From: an uncultured Collinsella sp.
Lineage (GTDB): Bacteria > Actinomycetota > Coriobacteriia > Coriobacteriales > Coriobacteriaceae
Length of the DNA: 64,000 nucleotides
Direction: 5' to 3'
NCBI GenBank assembly: GCA_900539035.1
Contig: UQAU01000001.1
Location: 179,550-243,549, forward strand
Shown piece by piece: positions 49,406 to 58,603 of the stretch (its first letter is position 1; each line of letters begins with the position of its first letter). The translations under genes were made by a program, and so were the position numbers. The notes under the pieces were generated by a model. It did no database searches and had not been told where the DNA came from. It saw only the letters and a program-made list of their open reading frames with translations.

Positions 49406-51964
49406 ATGTTTACTCCGCTTATCACTCATGATTCTGACGGCGCTGCATTGGCGGCACCCGTTGATGCCGCACGTCGCAACGGCGCCACGTACAAGACGCG
49501 CACGATCGACGATCTGCGCATTAAGGACGATCGCCTGCGTGCGGCCATCGAGGGCACGGGCCACCTACTGTTCGACGGCGGCATGGGCACCATGTTGCAA
49601 GCAGCCGGCATGAAGGCAGGCGCCCTGCCCGAGCTGCTCAACTTTGAGGAACCCCAGGTCATTACCGACATTCAGCGCCAGTACGTCGAGGCCGGCTGCG
49701 ACGTGATTACCGCCAACACCTTTGGCGCCAACGCCCACAAGCTCGACGGCGCCGCCACCGTGGCAGACGTCTTTGCCGCGGCAGTCACCTGCGCCCGCGA
49801 GGCCGGCGCCCGCTACGTCGCCGGCGATATCGGCCCCATCGGCGCACTGCTTCGCCCCTTGGGCACCCTCAGCTTTGACGAGGCCTATGACCTCTTTGCC
49901 GAGGAGGTGCGCGCCGGCGTCGATGCGGGCGTGGACCTCTTTATTATCGAGACTATGACCGACCTGACCGAGATCAAGGCGGCCGTCCTCGCCTGCCACG
50001 AGAACTCCGACCTGCCCGTCTTTGCCACTATGACCTTTGAGGAAGACGGTCGCACCTTCCTGGGCACGAGTCCCGAGGTCGCCGCCATCACGCTTGACGC
50101 CATCGGCGCCGACGTTTTGGGCATCAACTGCAGCCAGGGCCCGGCCGAGCTCCGAGGACTCGCTGCGCGCATGCTCACTGTTACCGACAAGCCCATCATG
50201 GTGCAGGCCAATGCAGGACTCCCCCATGTGGACGACGACGGCAACACCGTCTTTGATATCCAGGCGCCCGAATACGCCGAGGCCGTCGCCGGCATGATCG
50301 AGGACGGCGTGAGCGTCGTGGGCGGTTGCTGCGGAACCACGCCGGCGCATATGGCGGCCTTGCGCACGCTTATCGACAACCACACGCCCAGCCCGCGCCG
50401 CCGCAAGCCCAGCATGTCGGTCACGAGCGCCCAAACGGTCGTGGACCTTCCCTGCGACGGCCACAAGATCGCTGTCATCGGCGAGCGCATCAATCCCACC
50501 GGCAAAAAGCGCTTGCAGCAGGCCCTGCGCGACGGCGACCTGGACTACGTCGTGAGCCAGGGCATCAGCCAGCAGGAACAGGGCGCCGACATCCTGGACG
50601 TCAACGTGGGCCTACCCGAGATCGACGAGGTCAAGATTATCCAACAGGCGACCGAACAGCTCCAGGGCTCCACGCTGCTGCCGCTGCAGATCGACTCCAC
50701 CGACCCCGCCGCTGTCGAGGCCGCCGTGCGCCGTTACGCCGGCAAGCCCATCATCAACTCGGTCAATGGCAAGCAGCAGATCATGGATGAGATCTTTCCG
50801 CTGGTCGCCCACTACGGCACCAACGTTGTCGGCCTTACGCTCGACGAGGGCGGCATCCCCGATACCGCCGAGGCTCGCTTCGCCATCGCCGAGCGCATCG
50901 TGGCCGAGGCTGCCCGCTACGGCATCGGACCGGACCGCATCCTCATCGACTGCCTGGTCATGACCGCCTCGACCAATCAACGCCAGGCCGAGCAGATCCT
51001 GCGCGCCATGTCCCTGTGCAAGGAGCGCCTGGGCGTCAAATGTGCGCTCGGCGTGTCGAACATCAGCTTTGGCCTGCCTGCCCGCCCGCTGCTGGGTTCG
51101 GTCTTTTTGGCCGCCGCCTTTGGCGCGGGCCTGGACGCCCCCATCATGAACCCGGGTTCCAAGCGCTTTATGGACACCGTCTACAGCTATCGCGTCCTGA
51201 GCGTTGAAGACGAGGGCTCGACCGGATACATCGAGCGCTATGCCGGCTGGACCGATCCGTACAAGATCGCCGCCAACCCGGCAGCAGCTCAGGCCGCATC
51301 GAGTGATGCCGCGCCTGCTGCTGGCACCGCCGGCACTGACGGCAACGACGACCCGATTCGTCGAATGGTCGTCTCGGGCCGCAAAGGCGAAATCGCTGCC
51401 GAGACCGAGCGTCTGCTGACAGACCACGACGCTATGGACCTCATCAACAATCACTTTATCCCCGCCCTCGACGAGGTGGGCGTCCTCTTTGACCAGGGCA
51501 AGTTCTTCTTGCCGCAGCTTATGGCCTCGGCCGAGGCCGCGCGCGTGGGCTTCGACACCATCAAGCGCCTGATGCCCGCCGGCGAGATTGCCGACAAGGG
51601 CAAGATCTGCGTGGCCACCGTCAAGGGCGACATCCACGATATTGGCAAGAACATCGTCAAGATGCTGCTCGACAACTACGGCTACACCGTCTTTGACCTA
51701 GGCCGCGACGTCGACCCGCAAGAGGTACTCAAGACCGTCAAGGAGCGCGATATCAAACTCGTCGGCCTCTCGGCGCTTATGACCACCACGGTCGTCGCCA
51801 TGGAGGAGACCATCAAACTGCTTCATGCCGAGGTGCCGGGCGTCAAGATCATCGTAGGCGGCGCCGTACTCACCCCCGAATACGCCAAGCAAATCGGCGC
51901 GGACTACTACGCCAAGGACGCCGCCGAAAGCGCTCGTATCGCCGAAGAGGTCTTCGGGCAGTAA
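49406..51964 (+). CDS. metH: Cobalamin-dependent methionine synthase lacking the activation domain
   Basis: 852 residues against about 1,200 for full MetH. Homocysteine domain (about 45-335) with zinc Cys in GINCSQG and VGGCCGTTP; pterin/THF domain (about 350-610: GERINPTGKK, DVNVGLPEIDEV, INSVNGK); an Ala/Asp/Gly-rich linker (AAAQAASSDAAPAAGTAGTDG); cap and B12-binding domains (about 655-852) with cobalt-ligand His744 in GDIHDIGKN. The activation domain is absent and encoded separately upstream. An N-terminal extension of about 45 residues is unusual. The ATG at 49406 lies 9 bp after the previous stop. Confidence 0.94.
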   Translation: MFTPLITHDSDGAALAAPVDAARRNGATYKTRTIDDLRIKDDRLRAAIEGTGHLLFDGGMGTMLQAAGMKAGALPELLNFEEPQVITDIQRQYVEAGCDVITANTFGANAHKLDGAATVADVFAAAVTCAREAGARYVAGDIGPIGALLRPLGTLSFDEAYDLFAEEVRAGVDAGVDLFIIETMTDLTEIKAAVLACHENSDLPVFATMTFEEDGRTFLGTSPEVAAITLDAIGADVLGINCSQGPAELRGLAARMLTVTDKPIMVQANAGLPHVDDDGNTVFDIQAPEYAEAVAGMIEDGVSVVGGCCGTTPAHMAALRTLIDNHTPSPRRRKPSMSVTSAQTVVDLPCDGHKIAVIGERINPTGKKRLQQALRDGDLDYVVSQGISQQEQGADILDVNVGLPEIDEVKIIQQATEQLQGSTLLPLQIDSTDPAAVEAAVRRYAGKPIINSVNGKQQIMDEIFPLVAHYGTNVVGLTLDEGGIPDTAEARFAIAERIVAEAARYGIGPDRILIDCLVMTASTNQRQAEQILRAMSLCKERLGVKCALGVSNISFGLPARPLLGSVFLAAAFGAGLDAPIMNPGSKRFMDTVYSYRVLSVEDEGSTGYIERYAGWTDPYKIAANPAAAQAASSDAAPAAGTAGTDGNDDPIRRMVVSGRKGEIAAETERLLTDHDAMDLINNHFIPALDEVGVLFDQGKFFLPQLMASAEAARVGFDTIKRLMPAGEIADKGKICVATVKGDIHDIGKNIVKMLLDNYGYTVFDLGRDVDPQEVLKTVKERDIKLVGLSALMTTTVVAMEETIKLLHAEVPGVKIIVGGAVLTPEYAKQIGADYYAKDAAESARIAEEVFGQ

Positions 51965-51989
51965 CACAACGGAAACAACCGAGTACCAA

Positions 51990-52027
51990 AACGTGCCGCG
52001 CGCGCCATTTGGCACGTGCGGCACGTT
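51990..52027. other. Hairpin between metH and the UPF0210 gene
   Basis: A perfect 10-bp stem (AACGTGCCGC with GCGGCACGTT) and an 18-nt loop, flanked by A-rich sequence. No T-tract on the plus strand, so a weak terminator or 5' structure at best. Confidence 0.5.
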
Positions 52028-52072
52028 AAAATAGAAAAGACTATGCTCGTTTTGGCAGATAGGAGCGCAAGG

Positions 52073-53437
52073 ATGGCGATCACGCCCGCAGAAATCGCGG
52101 AAACCCGCGGCATGGTTGAGGAGCAGAACCTCGACATCAGGACCATCACCATGGGTGTTTCGCTCATGGGTTGCGGCGACGAGAACCTCGACCGCATGTG
52201 CACGAAGATCTACGACCACGTGACGCACACGGCTGAGCACCTGGTCGAGACCGCCGAGAACCTCGAGCGCGAGTACGGTATCCCCATCGTCAACAAGCGC
52301 GTCTCCGTCACCCCGGTGGCGCAGATCGCCGCGTGCTGCAAGGATGAGGACCTCACCCCCATCGCGCATGCCCTCGACCGCGCGGCCGAGACGCTCGGCA
52401 TCGATTACCTGGGTGGCTTCTCCGCACTCGTTCAGAAGGGCATCGGCGACGCCGACCGCCGCGTCATCCAGTCCATCCCGCAGGCGCTCGCCACCACGAG
52501 CCGCGTCTGCTCCAGCGTCAACGTCGCCAGTCTGCGTGCCGGCATCAACATGGACGCCGTACTCATGGCTGCGCAGACCATCATCGACGCCGCTAAGCTC
52601 ACGGCCGACCAGGACTCCGTCGGCGCTTCCAAGTTTGTCTGCTTTGCCAATATGGTCGAGGACTCCCCGTTTATGGCGGGCGCCGTCCACGGCGGTGGCG
52701 AGGCCGACGCCGTCATCAACGTAGGCGTTTCGGGCCCCGGCGTTATGGCCGCAGCCCTGGAGACGCTGCCCGATTCCGCATCGATGATGGAAGTCGCCGA
52801 AAAGATTAAGCAGACCGCCTTTAAGATCACCCGCGCCGGCGAGCTCATGAGCCGCGAGGCCGCCCATCGCCTGGGTGTCGAGAAGGGCATTGTCGACCTG
52901 TCGCTGGCTCCCACGCCTGCCATCGGCGACTCCGTCGCGCGCATCCTCGAGATTATCGGCGTGGGCACCTGCGGTGGCCCCGGCACGACCTGCGCGCTCG
53001 CCATGCTCAACGATGCCGTCAAGAAGGGCGGCGTCATGGCCAGCTCCAGCGTGGGCGGTCTCTCGGGCGCCTTTATCCCCGTGTCCGAGGACGCCGGCAT
53101 GATCGCCGCCGTCGAGGCCGGCGCGCTTTCGCTCGAGAAGCTCGAGGCCATGACCTGCGTGTGCTCCGTCGGCCTGGACATGATCGCCATCCCCGGCGAC
53201 ACCCCGGTCGAGACCATCGCCGGCATCATCGCCGACGAGATGGCTATCGGCGTCATCAACAACAAGACCACGGCCGTGCGCGTGATTCCCGCTATCGGCA
53301 AGGGCGTGGGCGACTGCGTTGAGTACGGCGGCCTGTTTGGCCGTGCACCCATCATGCCGGTGAACCCCAACGCCGGCACCGTGCTTGCCCACCGTGGTGG
53401 ACGCTTCCCGGCACCGCTGAACTCGCTGAAGAACTAG
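52073..53437 (+). CDS. UPF0210/DUF711 family protein
   Basis: 454 residues, cytoplasmic. MVEEQNLDIRTITMGVSLMGCGDEN at the start, then KRVSVTPVAQIAA, DYLGGFSALVQKG, VGVSGPGVM, GTCGGPGTTCALAMLNDAVKKGG and the Gly-rich RAPIMPVN end are hallmarks of the UPF0210 (DUF711) family, structurally related to glycyl-radical enzymes but without a biochemical assignment. AGGAGCGCAAGG precedes the ATG at 52073. A small ACT-domain partner usually sits upstream in other genomes; none is present here. Confidence 0.88.
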   Translation: MAITPAEIAETRGMVEEQNLDIRTITMGVSLMGCGDENLDRMCTKIYDHVTHTAEHLVETAENLEREYGIPIVNKRVSVTPVAQIAACCKDEDLTPIAHALDRAAETLGIDYLGGFSALVQKGIGDADRRVIQSIPQALATTSRVCSSVNVASLRAGINMDAVLMAAQTIIDAAKLTADQDSVGASKFVCFANMVEDSPFMAGAVHGGGEADAVINVGVSGPGVMAAALETLPDSASMMEVAEKIKQTAFKITRAGELMSREAAHRLGVEKGIVDLSLAPTPAIGDSVARILEIIGVGTCGGPGTTCALAMLNDAVKKGGVMASSSVGGLSGAFIPVSEDAGMIAAVEAGALSLEKLEAMTCVCSVGLDMIAIPGDTPVETIAGIIADEMAIGVINNKTTAVRVIPAIGKGVGDCVEYGGLFGRAPIMPVNPNAGTVLAHRGGRFPAPLNSLKN

Positions 53438-53753
53438 CTGAGGGGGACTGGCGAGGAGCCCCGGGGAGGGCAAATATATAAGGTCGCCTGCTCGGACAGT
53501 CCTGACTCGCACGGAGAGCACATTAAGTGCTCTCCGGCTCGTGCGGAACTCGCGATCGACCTTATATATTTGCCCTCCCCGGGGCTCACGCACAACGGGA
53601 CCTCGGTTGGGTTCTATCCCTTTGGCAGTCGCTTCGCTTCTGCCCTACTTTGCTGGTATGGCGGTTTGGCGTTGGATCGGTTCTTTCTGATATATGCTGG
53701 TTGCGGCTCTTCTTTTGGGAGGAGTCGCTTTTTTGTTGTGAGGGGGATGGCCC
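53438..53753. other. Intergenic region with a perfect 31-bp inverted repeat
   Basis: About 315 bp without a gene; the inverted-repeat element 53456-53587 occupies the first part. The remainder is T-rich and holds the methyltransferase promoter and ribosome-binding site. Confidence 0.55.
53456..53587. repeat. 132-bp element with perfect 31-bp inverted arms and an inner hairpin
   Basis: The left arm 53456-53486 begins GAGCCCCGGGGAGGGC and ends ATATAAGGTCG; the right arm 53557-53587 is its exact complement. Between them CGGAGAGCAC/GTGCTCTCCG (53512-53536) forms a second perfect 10-bp hairpin. It begins 18 bp after the UPF0210 stop; no T-tract follows. Confidence 0.88.
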
Positions 53754-54641
53754 GTGGCTGATGATTTGATTCGTTCCGAGCTGCTTTCTGCTGATTGGAA
53801 TGGCGAATGGATGCGTCTGCAAGCTGATCGGCGACGGGCTAATGATCCTTTTGAGTGGGATAAGCGGGCTCGGCATTTTCGTCCGCTGGAAACTGCCCCG
53901 TATGCTCGGGATTTTATACAATTGTTGGCGCTTGAGCCTGGTGAGTCGGTGCTTGATATGGGGTGCGGGGCTGGGTCGATTGCTATTCCGCTTGCGCAAG
54001 ACGGACATCCCGTGATTGCTGCTGACTTCTCTCCTGCTATGTTGGGCACCCTTGATGCCGGTATTGAGTATTACGGGCTCGAGGATCTTATTTCACCGCT
54101 TGAGCTTGCTTGGGATGATGATTGGGATTTGGTTGGGCCAGTTGCCAAGACTGTGGATGTTGCCTTTGCCAGTCGTTCCGTCACCACAAATGACCTAAAA
54201 GGTGCGCTTGCCAAGCTTGATCGTACGGCTCGTCGGCGTTGTGCTGTCACAATGGTCGCCAACTCTAGCCCGCGCTATGACCTGCACCTGATGAATGCCA
54301 TCGGCGCCTCGGTTACCTGCAGCAATGGTTTTGTGTACGCCTTTAACATCCTTATTCAGATGGGTGCACTGCCACAGGTCACGTATTTTGAATCGCCCCG
54401 CCGCGACACCTTCGATAGTCTCGAGGCAGGCGTGGCAGACTTTTCTCGCATGCTCGAGCACGGCAACGAGGACAAGATCGACCGCCTGCGCAACTATATC
54501 GCCCACCACATGATCGAGAACCCGTATGCCGGTGAGTCGGGATCCAAGGGCGTACCGCAGGGACGCTACATGCTCGACCACATCCGCAAAGTCCGATGGG
54601 CGTTTATCGCCTGGGAGCCGGTCTCCGTACCCCGCCCGTAG
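53754..54641 (+). CDS. SAM-dependent methyltransferase
   Basis: 295 residues. Class I methyltransferase motif I VLDMGCGAGSIAIPLA (about 65-80), followed by the acidic strand end PVIAADFSPAML. A C-terminal helical region (about 200-290) is specific to this group; substrate unknown. The start is GTG 53754 after GAGGGGGA. Codon use changes within the gene: up to about 54180 it is T-ending and lower in GC, later it matches the backbone, which may indicate a mosaic origin. Confidence 0.82.
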   Translation: MADDLIRSELLSADWNGEWMRLQADRRRANDPFEWDKRARHFRPLETAPYARDFIQLLALEPGESVLDMGCGAGSIAIPLAQDGHPVIAADFSPAMLGTLDAGIEYYGLEDLISPLELAWDDDWDLVGPVAKTVDVAFASRSVTTNDLKGALAKLDRTARRRCAVTMVANSSPRYDLHLMNAIGASVTCSNGFVYAFNILIQMGALPQVTYFESPRRDTFDSLEAGVADFSRMLEHGNEDKIDRLRNYIAHHMIENPYAGESGSKGVPQGRYMLDHIRKVRWAFIAWEPVSVPRP

Positions 54642-54799
54642 CCCATCTAAAGCTTGCATCGTCTTCCCGCCCGGCATCCGCATTCTTTGCGAACTGGGCA
54701 AACGCGCTCCACACCACGCCGTTCCTGCGCTATCGTGGGACAGCTCACGTAGATTAAGGCCCCATTGCGGGGCGCCCCATACATAGAAAGCGAGAACCC

Positions 54800-55099
54800 A
54801 TGGCACTGACAGGAGCCCAGGTCAAGCAGCTTCGCAGCATGGCCCATCACCTCAACCCCGCCATCATCATCGGTAAGTCCGATGTCAACGAGGGCACCGT
54901 CGAGCAGACGGTCGCCTACCTGGAGAAGCACGAGCTCGTTAAGTGCTCCGTGCTGGACGGCTCCAGCCTTTCTGCCCGCGAGGCCGCCGAGGAGCTCGCC
55001 GAGCGCTGCCACGCCGACGTCGTTCAGGTTATCGGCCGCAAGTTCTCGCTGTATCGCGAGTCCTCGCGCAAGGATATCGAGAAGATCAAGCTCGTCTAA
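54800..55099 (+). CDS. yhbY: CRM-domain RNA-binding protein YhbY
   Basis: 99 residues forming one CRM (CRS1-YhbY) domain: TGAQVKQLRSMAHHLNPAIIIGKSDVNEGTVEQ, the LVKCSVLD strand and QVIGRKFSLYRES. YhbY associates with pre-50S ribosomal particles. AAAGCGAG precedes the ATG at 54800. Followed by a terminator whose T-tract overlaps the convergent regulator's stop codon. Confidence 0.92.
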   Translation: MALTGAQVKQLRSMAHHLNPAIIIGKSDVNEGTVEQTVAYLEKHELVKCSVLDGSSLSAREAAEELAERCHADVVQVIGRKFSLYRESSRKDIEKIKLV

Positions 55100-55126
55100 A
55101 ACCGACTGGCCATACCGAGTAGCCTG

Positions 55127-55159
55127 CGGGCGTCCGAGTGATTCGGGCGCCCGTTTTTT
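55127..55159 (+). terminator. yhbY terminator
   Basis: CGGGCG-T-CCGA pairs with TCGG-G-CGCCCG (one mismatch), then T6. The T-tract runs into the stop codon of the minus-strand gene at 55158. Confidence 0.82.
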
Positions 55160-58154
55160 ATCGTTCGACAAGCACGCGCTTGAGCCTGCCTTCGACCAGG
55201 CGCTCATACAGGCGCCTTGTCTCGGGCTCGGGCACGCCTTGAACCTGCTCTCGCAGGTGGTGCATGTGGCCGCTGTATAGCTCGACAACATCGCGGCGTC
55301 GTCCCGCCGCACCGTAAACGCGCATGGCACAGCGAACCATGTCCTCGCGCGCAGTCTCTTGGCGAAGCCCCGATTCAACGAGCCAAATTGCCGATTGCAG
55401 GTCATTTTCCTCGAGAGCGGCATTCGCTCCCCTAATCATGCAGTCGATGTACTTGGATTGCATAATGTGGCGCATGCGCGTAAAAAACGTGGGATTGCAA
55501 CCGGTGGGAACATACAGCGGCCCCGCGTAGAGCTGCTCAACCTTAAGACAAAGCTCAACCAGGTGAGGGCCTCTCGCGCCCATACGGTTTCCCAGGATCT
55601 CGCGGCTCAGCTGGTCAAAGAGCCTTACATCGGTCTTAACGTAGTCGCCGTTGAGCCCTATGCACTCGTTTTGGATGAGCACGCACGACTTGCCATCCGG
55701 CGTTGGACCCAAAGCCGAGCGCAAGCGCGATACCGTCGAATACAGATTGTTGCGCGCCGCGCTAAACTCGGCATGGGGCCACAACTCCATGGCGATTGTC
55801 TCGCGGTCGACCATGGCATCCATGCCCAACGCGAGCCGCTCGGCAAGTGTTGCCGCCTTTTTGCGACGCCACATCTTATCCGTGATGGGAAAGCCGTCGC
55901 GCTCGGCGCGAAATGTGCCAAACATGCGCATCTCAATATGGCCGATCGTATCGACAGCCTCAACCTCGCCCGCCTGGAACAGGTGCTCGCTTTCGCCCTC
56001 AAAATCATCGCGTAGTGAATACCGCGACAGCTCACGCACCGGAAGCTTCTTGCGAATCCTGACGGCAGGCTCGCCCAGACAGTGCATCGCAAGACGCGCA
56101 AATAGCCGATACGATGGGTCTAAAATCCCCGAGCGATTCATAGACATCCAGGCAGCAAGATCGCTATCGCGGCCCGCAGCGGCCAGATGCAGCGCCACGA
56201 TCCAGGCTTCTGAGCCACCGACCTGCGTCTTGCTAATGTCGAGCAGCTCCGCCTCTTCGCGAACCGATACCAGCGACGTATTGCGCAGGTACGCCACGCG
56301 CTCCAGCAGCAACGCGTTTTCGCGCATGTACGCAATCGATTCGTCGGCGAGCTTGAGCACCTGAACCGCGCGGAACTTCGCGTTGACCGGCCGCCCCTCC
56401 GCCAGCGATTGCCAACCCTCCAGCAATAACCCAAACAGCTGAATTTGATTGTCACGAACACGCACCGCAAAGCGGTCGAGCTCGCCAAACGCCACATCGT
56501 CGGTCACGGGCAAGCCCGCGAGCAGGCGCCGCGCCGCGAGCACCATACGCAGCCAAATGGATGGCGCCTTAAGCCCGCGGATATCGAGCGCCTCGAGTAT
56601 CTGCGCCATCTTGTCATCGCGCTCGTCGGGTTTAGCAAACGAGCCGTCGAACAGCTCCACCAGCATATGGTCGGCCTGTATGAGAATCCCCGCGATGTCG
56701 AGCTCGCAATCATAAGCTTTGCACGCCTTGAGCTTCGCGAGAACATTGCCGTCTTCCGCTCGCTCGGTTAGGTGGCGCTTGACCTCGATATGCGCGGACA
56801 GCATGTCGAGCACCTCGCAGGATGTCTGTTCTTGCACAACAGGGTTGGCGGGAAGCCCCAGGTCATTGTCGCCGTAAAAGGCGATAGTAAGCGCCTGGGC
56901 TATTTTCCAGGTAGCGGGGTCGACCTCGCGGGCCGCTTGGTCACCCGCACGTTCGATAACGGACGCCATATACCTTGCGAGCTTTGTATTGCACACGCTG
57001 ACAGCCGCCAGATACACGCCGAGTGCCTCGGCGGGTGTCGGCTCTTGCTCCTGCTTTTCCGCATTGATCATCGCCGACGCCGCACGGCAAATGTCCCCTC
57101 CGTGCCCGGTCAGGGCAAGATCGGCCCCGTACTGCCCGGCAAGTTCCAATACCACATGGCGGTCCAAGAACGCGTCGGCCAGGTCCATAGCCAAATCGCA
57201 TCGGCCCGCCTTGATCAAAATGCGAGCAGCCCGCGATACAAGTTCGGGACGGATCTCGGCAACAAGCTTTCGCAGCCTCAGGCGCGCGTTGTCCTTGGCG
57301 CCCAAACACCTAAAGGTGCGATCAGACGGATCCATGCCAAAAATCGGATAATCGCGCACAAAGATGGACTGGTCAACCATCGAAAGCCTCACGCCGCACG
57401 CCTCTAGCTCTGCAATGCGGCCCTCGCCCATCAGTACCATTAAACAGGCAACGGTAAACAACAGGTTGTTCTCGAGCGATGCGAGATCGGCCAGCGCCGC
57501 ACCGTACACGTTGACGATTTCGTTCTCGAGCAACCCGGCAACATCGCCCTGTCCATACATTCCCGTCTGCAAGGCAGATACCAGCTCGGGTACACCCTGT
57601 GTGAGCCGATAGAAATCAAGCGATGTGCTGATTGAGAACGCCGTGGCCCATGACGAATACTCATAGGCGTGCACCTTGAGCATCTGCGCATTGACTTTTA
57701 CAGAATCGCCCAGCCCGTGGATAAGCAATCGGTTGGAGGGGCGGCAGGCAATAAAGACCCCCGTCCCCGTAGCACGTAAACTGCGGATTCGATCGATGAG
57801 ATCCTCGGTTTCGTGCTGCTCGAGATTGGGCACGTTGTCGATCGCAACGAGCGAATGAGGTTTGTCCTTAAGCTCATCGGCGACAACCTCGAGCTGCATA
57901 AAGAGCTCGCGTCCAATCGCGCGGTCGGCCTCGATTATCCGAACCGGTCCTCGCGTGGGGTCCGATTTAACCTCCTGCACGTATTGCAGCAACACCGACG
58001 TCTTACCAAACCCGTCGGGCGCGTAGAGCAAAACAATTCCCGCCTTGCGCCCTTTAACGATGAGCTCGTTCATCAAGCGATCGCGCCGCACCATATAGCC
58101 GCCGCCCGTCGGCATCAGCTCGAGGTCGTCAGTATTGCCCAGATCGTTTACCAT
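55158..58154 (-). CDS. Large STAND-type ATPase with BTAD transcriptional-activator domain
   Basis: 998 residues. N-terminal NTPase with Walker A LLYAPDGFGKTSVL (about 42-55) and Walker B-like HSLVAIDNVPNL, a long helical sensor region (about 250-720) and a C-terminal winged-helix plus BTAD module (EMRMFGTFRAERDGFPITDKMWRRKKAATLAERLAL; ALEENDLQSAIWLVESGLRQETAREDMVRCAMRVYGAAGRRRDVVELY). This matches MalT/SARP-related regulators that integrate a ligand signal before DNA binding. The ATG at 58154 (MVNDLGNTDDLELMPTGGGYMVRRDRL) is behind GGGGAGC. The target genes are unknown. Confidence 0.85.
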   Translation of the reverse strand: MVNDLGNTDDLELMPTGGGYMVRRDRLMNELIVKGRKAGIVLLYAPDGFGKTSVLLQYVQEVKSDPTRGPVRIIEADRAIGRELFMQLEVVADELKDKPHSLVAIDNVPNLEQHETEDLIDRIRSLRATGTGVFIACRPSNRLLIHGLGDSVKVNAQMLKVHAYEYSSWATAFSISTSLDFYRLTQGVPELVSALQTGMYGQGDVAGLLENEIVNVYGAALADLASLENNLLFTVACLMVLMGEGRIAELEACGVRLSMVDQSIFVRDYPIFGMDPSDRTFRCLGAKDNARLRLRKLVAEIRPELVSRAARILIKAGRCDLAMDLADAFLDRHVVLELAGQYGADLALTGHGGDICRAASAMINAEKQEQEPTPAEALGVYLAAVSVCNTKLARYMASVIERAGDQAAREVDPATWKIAQALTIAFYGDNDLGLPANPVVQEQTSCEVLDMLSAHIEVKRHLTERAEDGNVLAKLKACKAYDCELDIAGILIQADHMLVELFDGSFAKPDERDDKMAQILEALDIRGLKAPSIWLRMVLAARRLLAGLPVTDDVAFGELDRFAVRVRDNQIQLFGLLLEGWQSLAEGRPVNAKFRAVQVLKLADESIAYMRENALLLERVAYLRNTSLVSVREEAELLDISKTQVGGSEAWIVALHLAAAGRDSDLAAWMSMNRSGILDPSYRLFARLAMHCLGEPAVRIRKKLPVRELSRYSLRDDFEGESEHLFQAGEVEAVDTIGHIEMRMFGTFRAERDGFPITDKMWRRKKAATLAERLALGMDAMVDRETIAMELWPHAEFSAARNNLYSTVSRLRSALGPTPDGKSCVLIQNECIGLNGDYVKTDVRLFDQLSREILGNRMGARGPHLVELCLKVEQLYAGPLYVPTGCNPTFFTRMRHIMQSKYIDCMIRGANAALEENDLQSAIWLVESGLRQETAREDMVRCAMRVYGAAGRRRDVVELYSGHMHHLREQVQGVPEPETRRLYERLVEGRLKRVLVER

Positions 58155-58603
58155 GCTTGCTCCCCAACTCGACCATATGGACACCGTAGCTGCAGGACCA
58201 TATGAGCCGCCCCGTGAATAGCGCGACTTAGAGTTTTTAATTGTCTGCCGGTACGTGTTTGGCAAGTTTTTGTACAGCGAGGCCCGATGGTAACTTATCC
58301 CCCGACCAATAGGTCTTTGCGCAGGTCAATGCGCTTGCCAGCATGTCCCATCCCATTTGCAGTGTAGCGCAGTCGGCTATTTTTATTTGAGTTGCGCAAC
58401 TCGCCTACTCCTCGCTACCGCCTGCGACTCTATGGTGGCAAATGTGCATAGAATCTGCTATAGAATGAATCACAAAATTTAGAACCCTCCAGTCAAGCAC
58501 GCGGCAAGGTTTCCGTCATGTATACGCCACGGCGTATGTCCACTAAAAAGGCCCCCGCAAAGCGAGGGCCTTTTGAGAAACTATGTAAGATCGCTTGATC
58601 GCG
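58155..58603. other. Intergenic region upstream of the STAND-BTAD gene
   Basis: About 450 bp between this regulator's start and the nagB 3' end. No gene. Two perfect dyads: GAGTTGCGCAACTC (58389-58402) and ATACGCC-AC-GGCGTAT (58522-58537); the latter lies next to the nagB terminator. The dyads may be operators. Confidence 0.5.
58546..58574 (-). terminator. nagB terminator
   Basis: AAAAGGCCCCCGC pairs with GCGAGGGCCTTTT (one G-U), 3-nt loop; the minus-strand transcript ends in T5. Confidence 0.88.
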
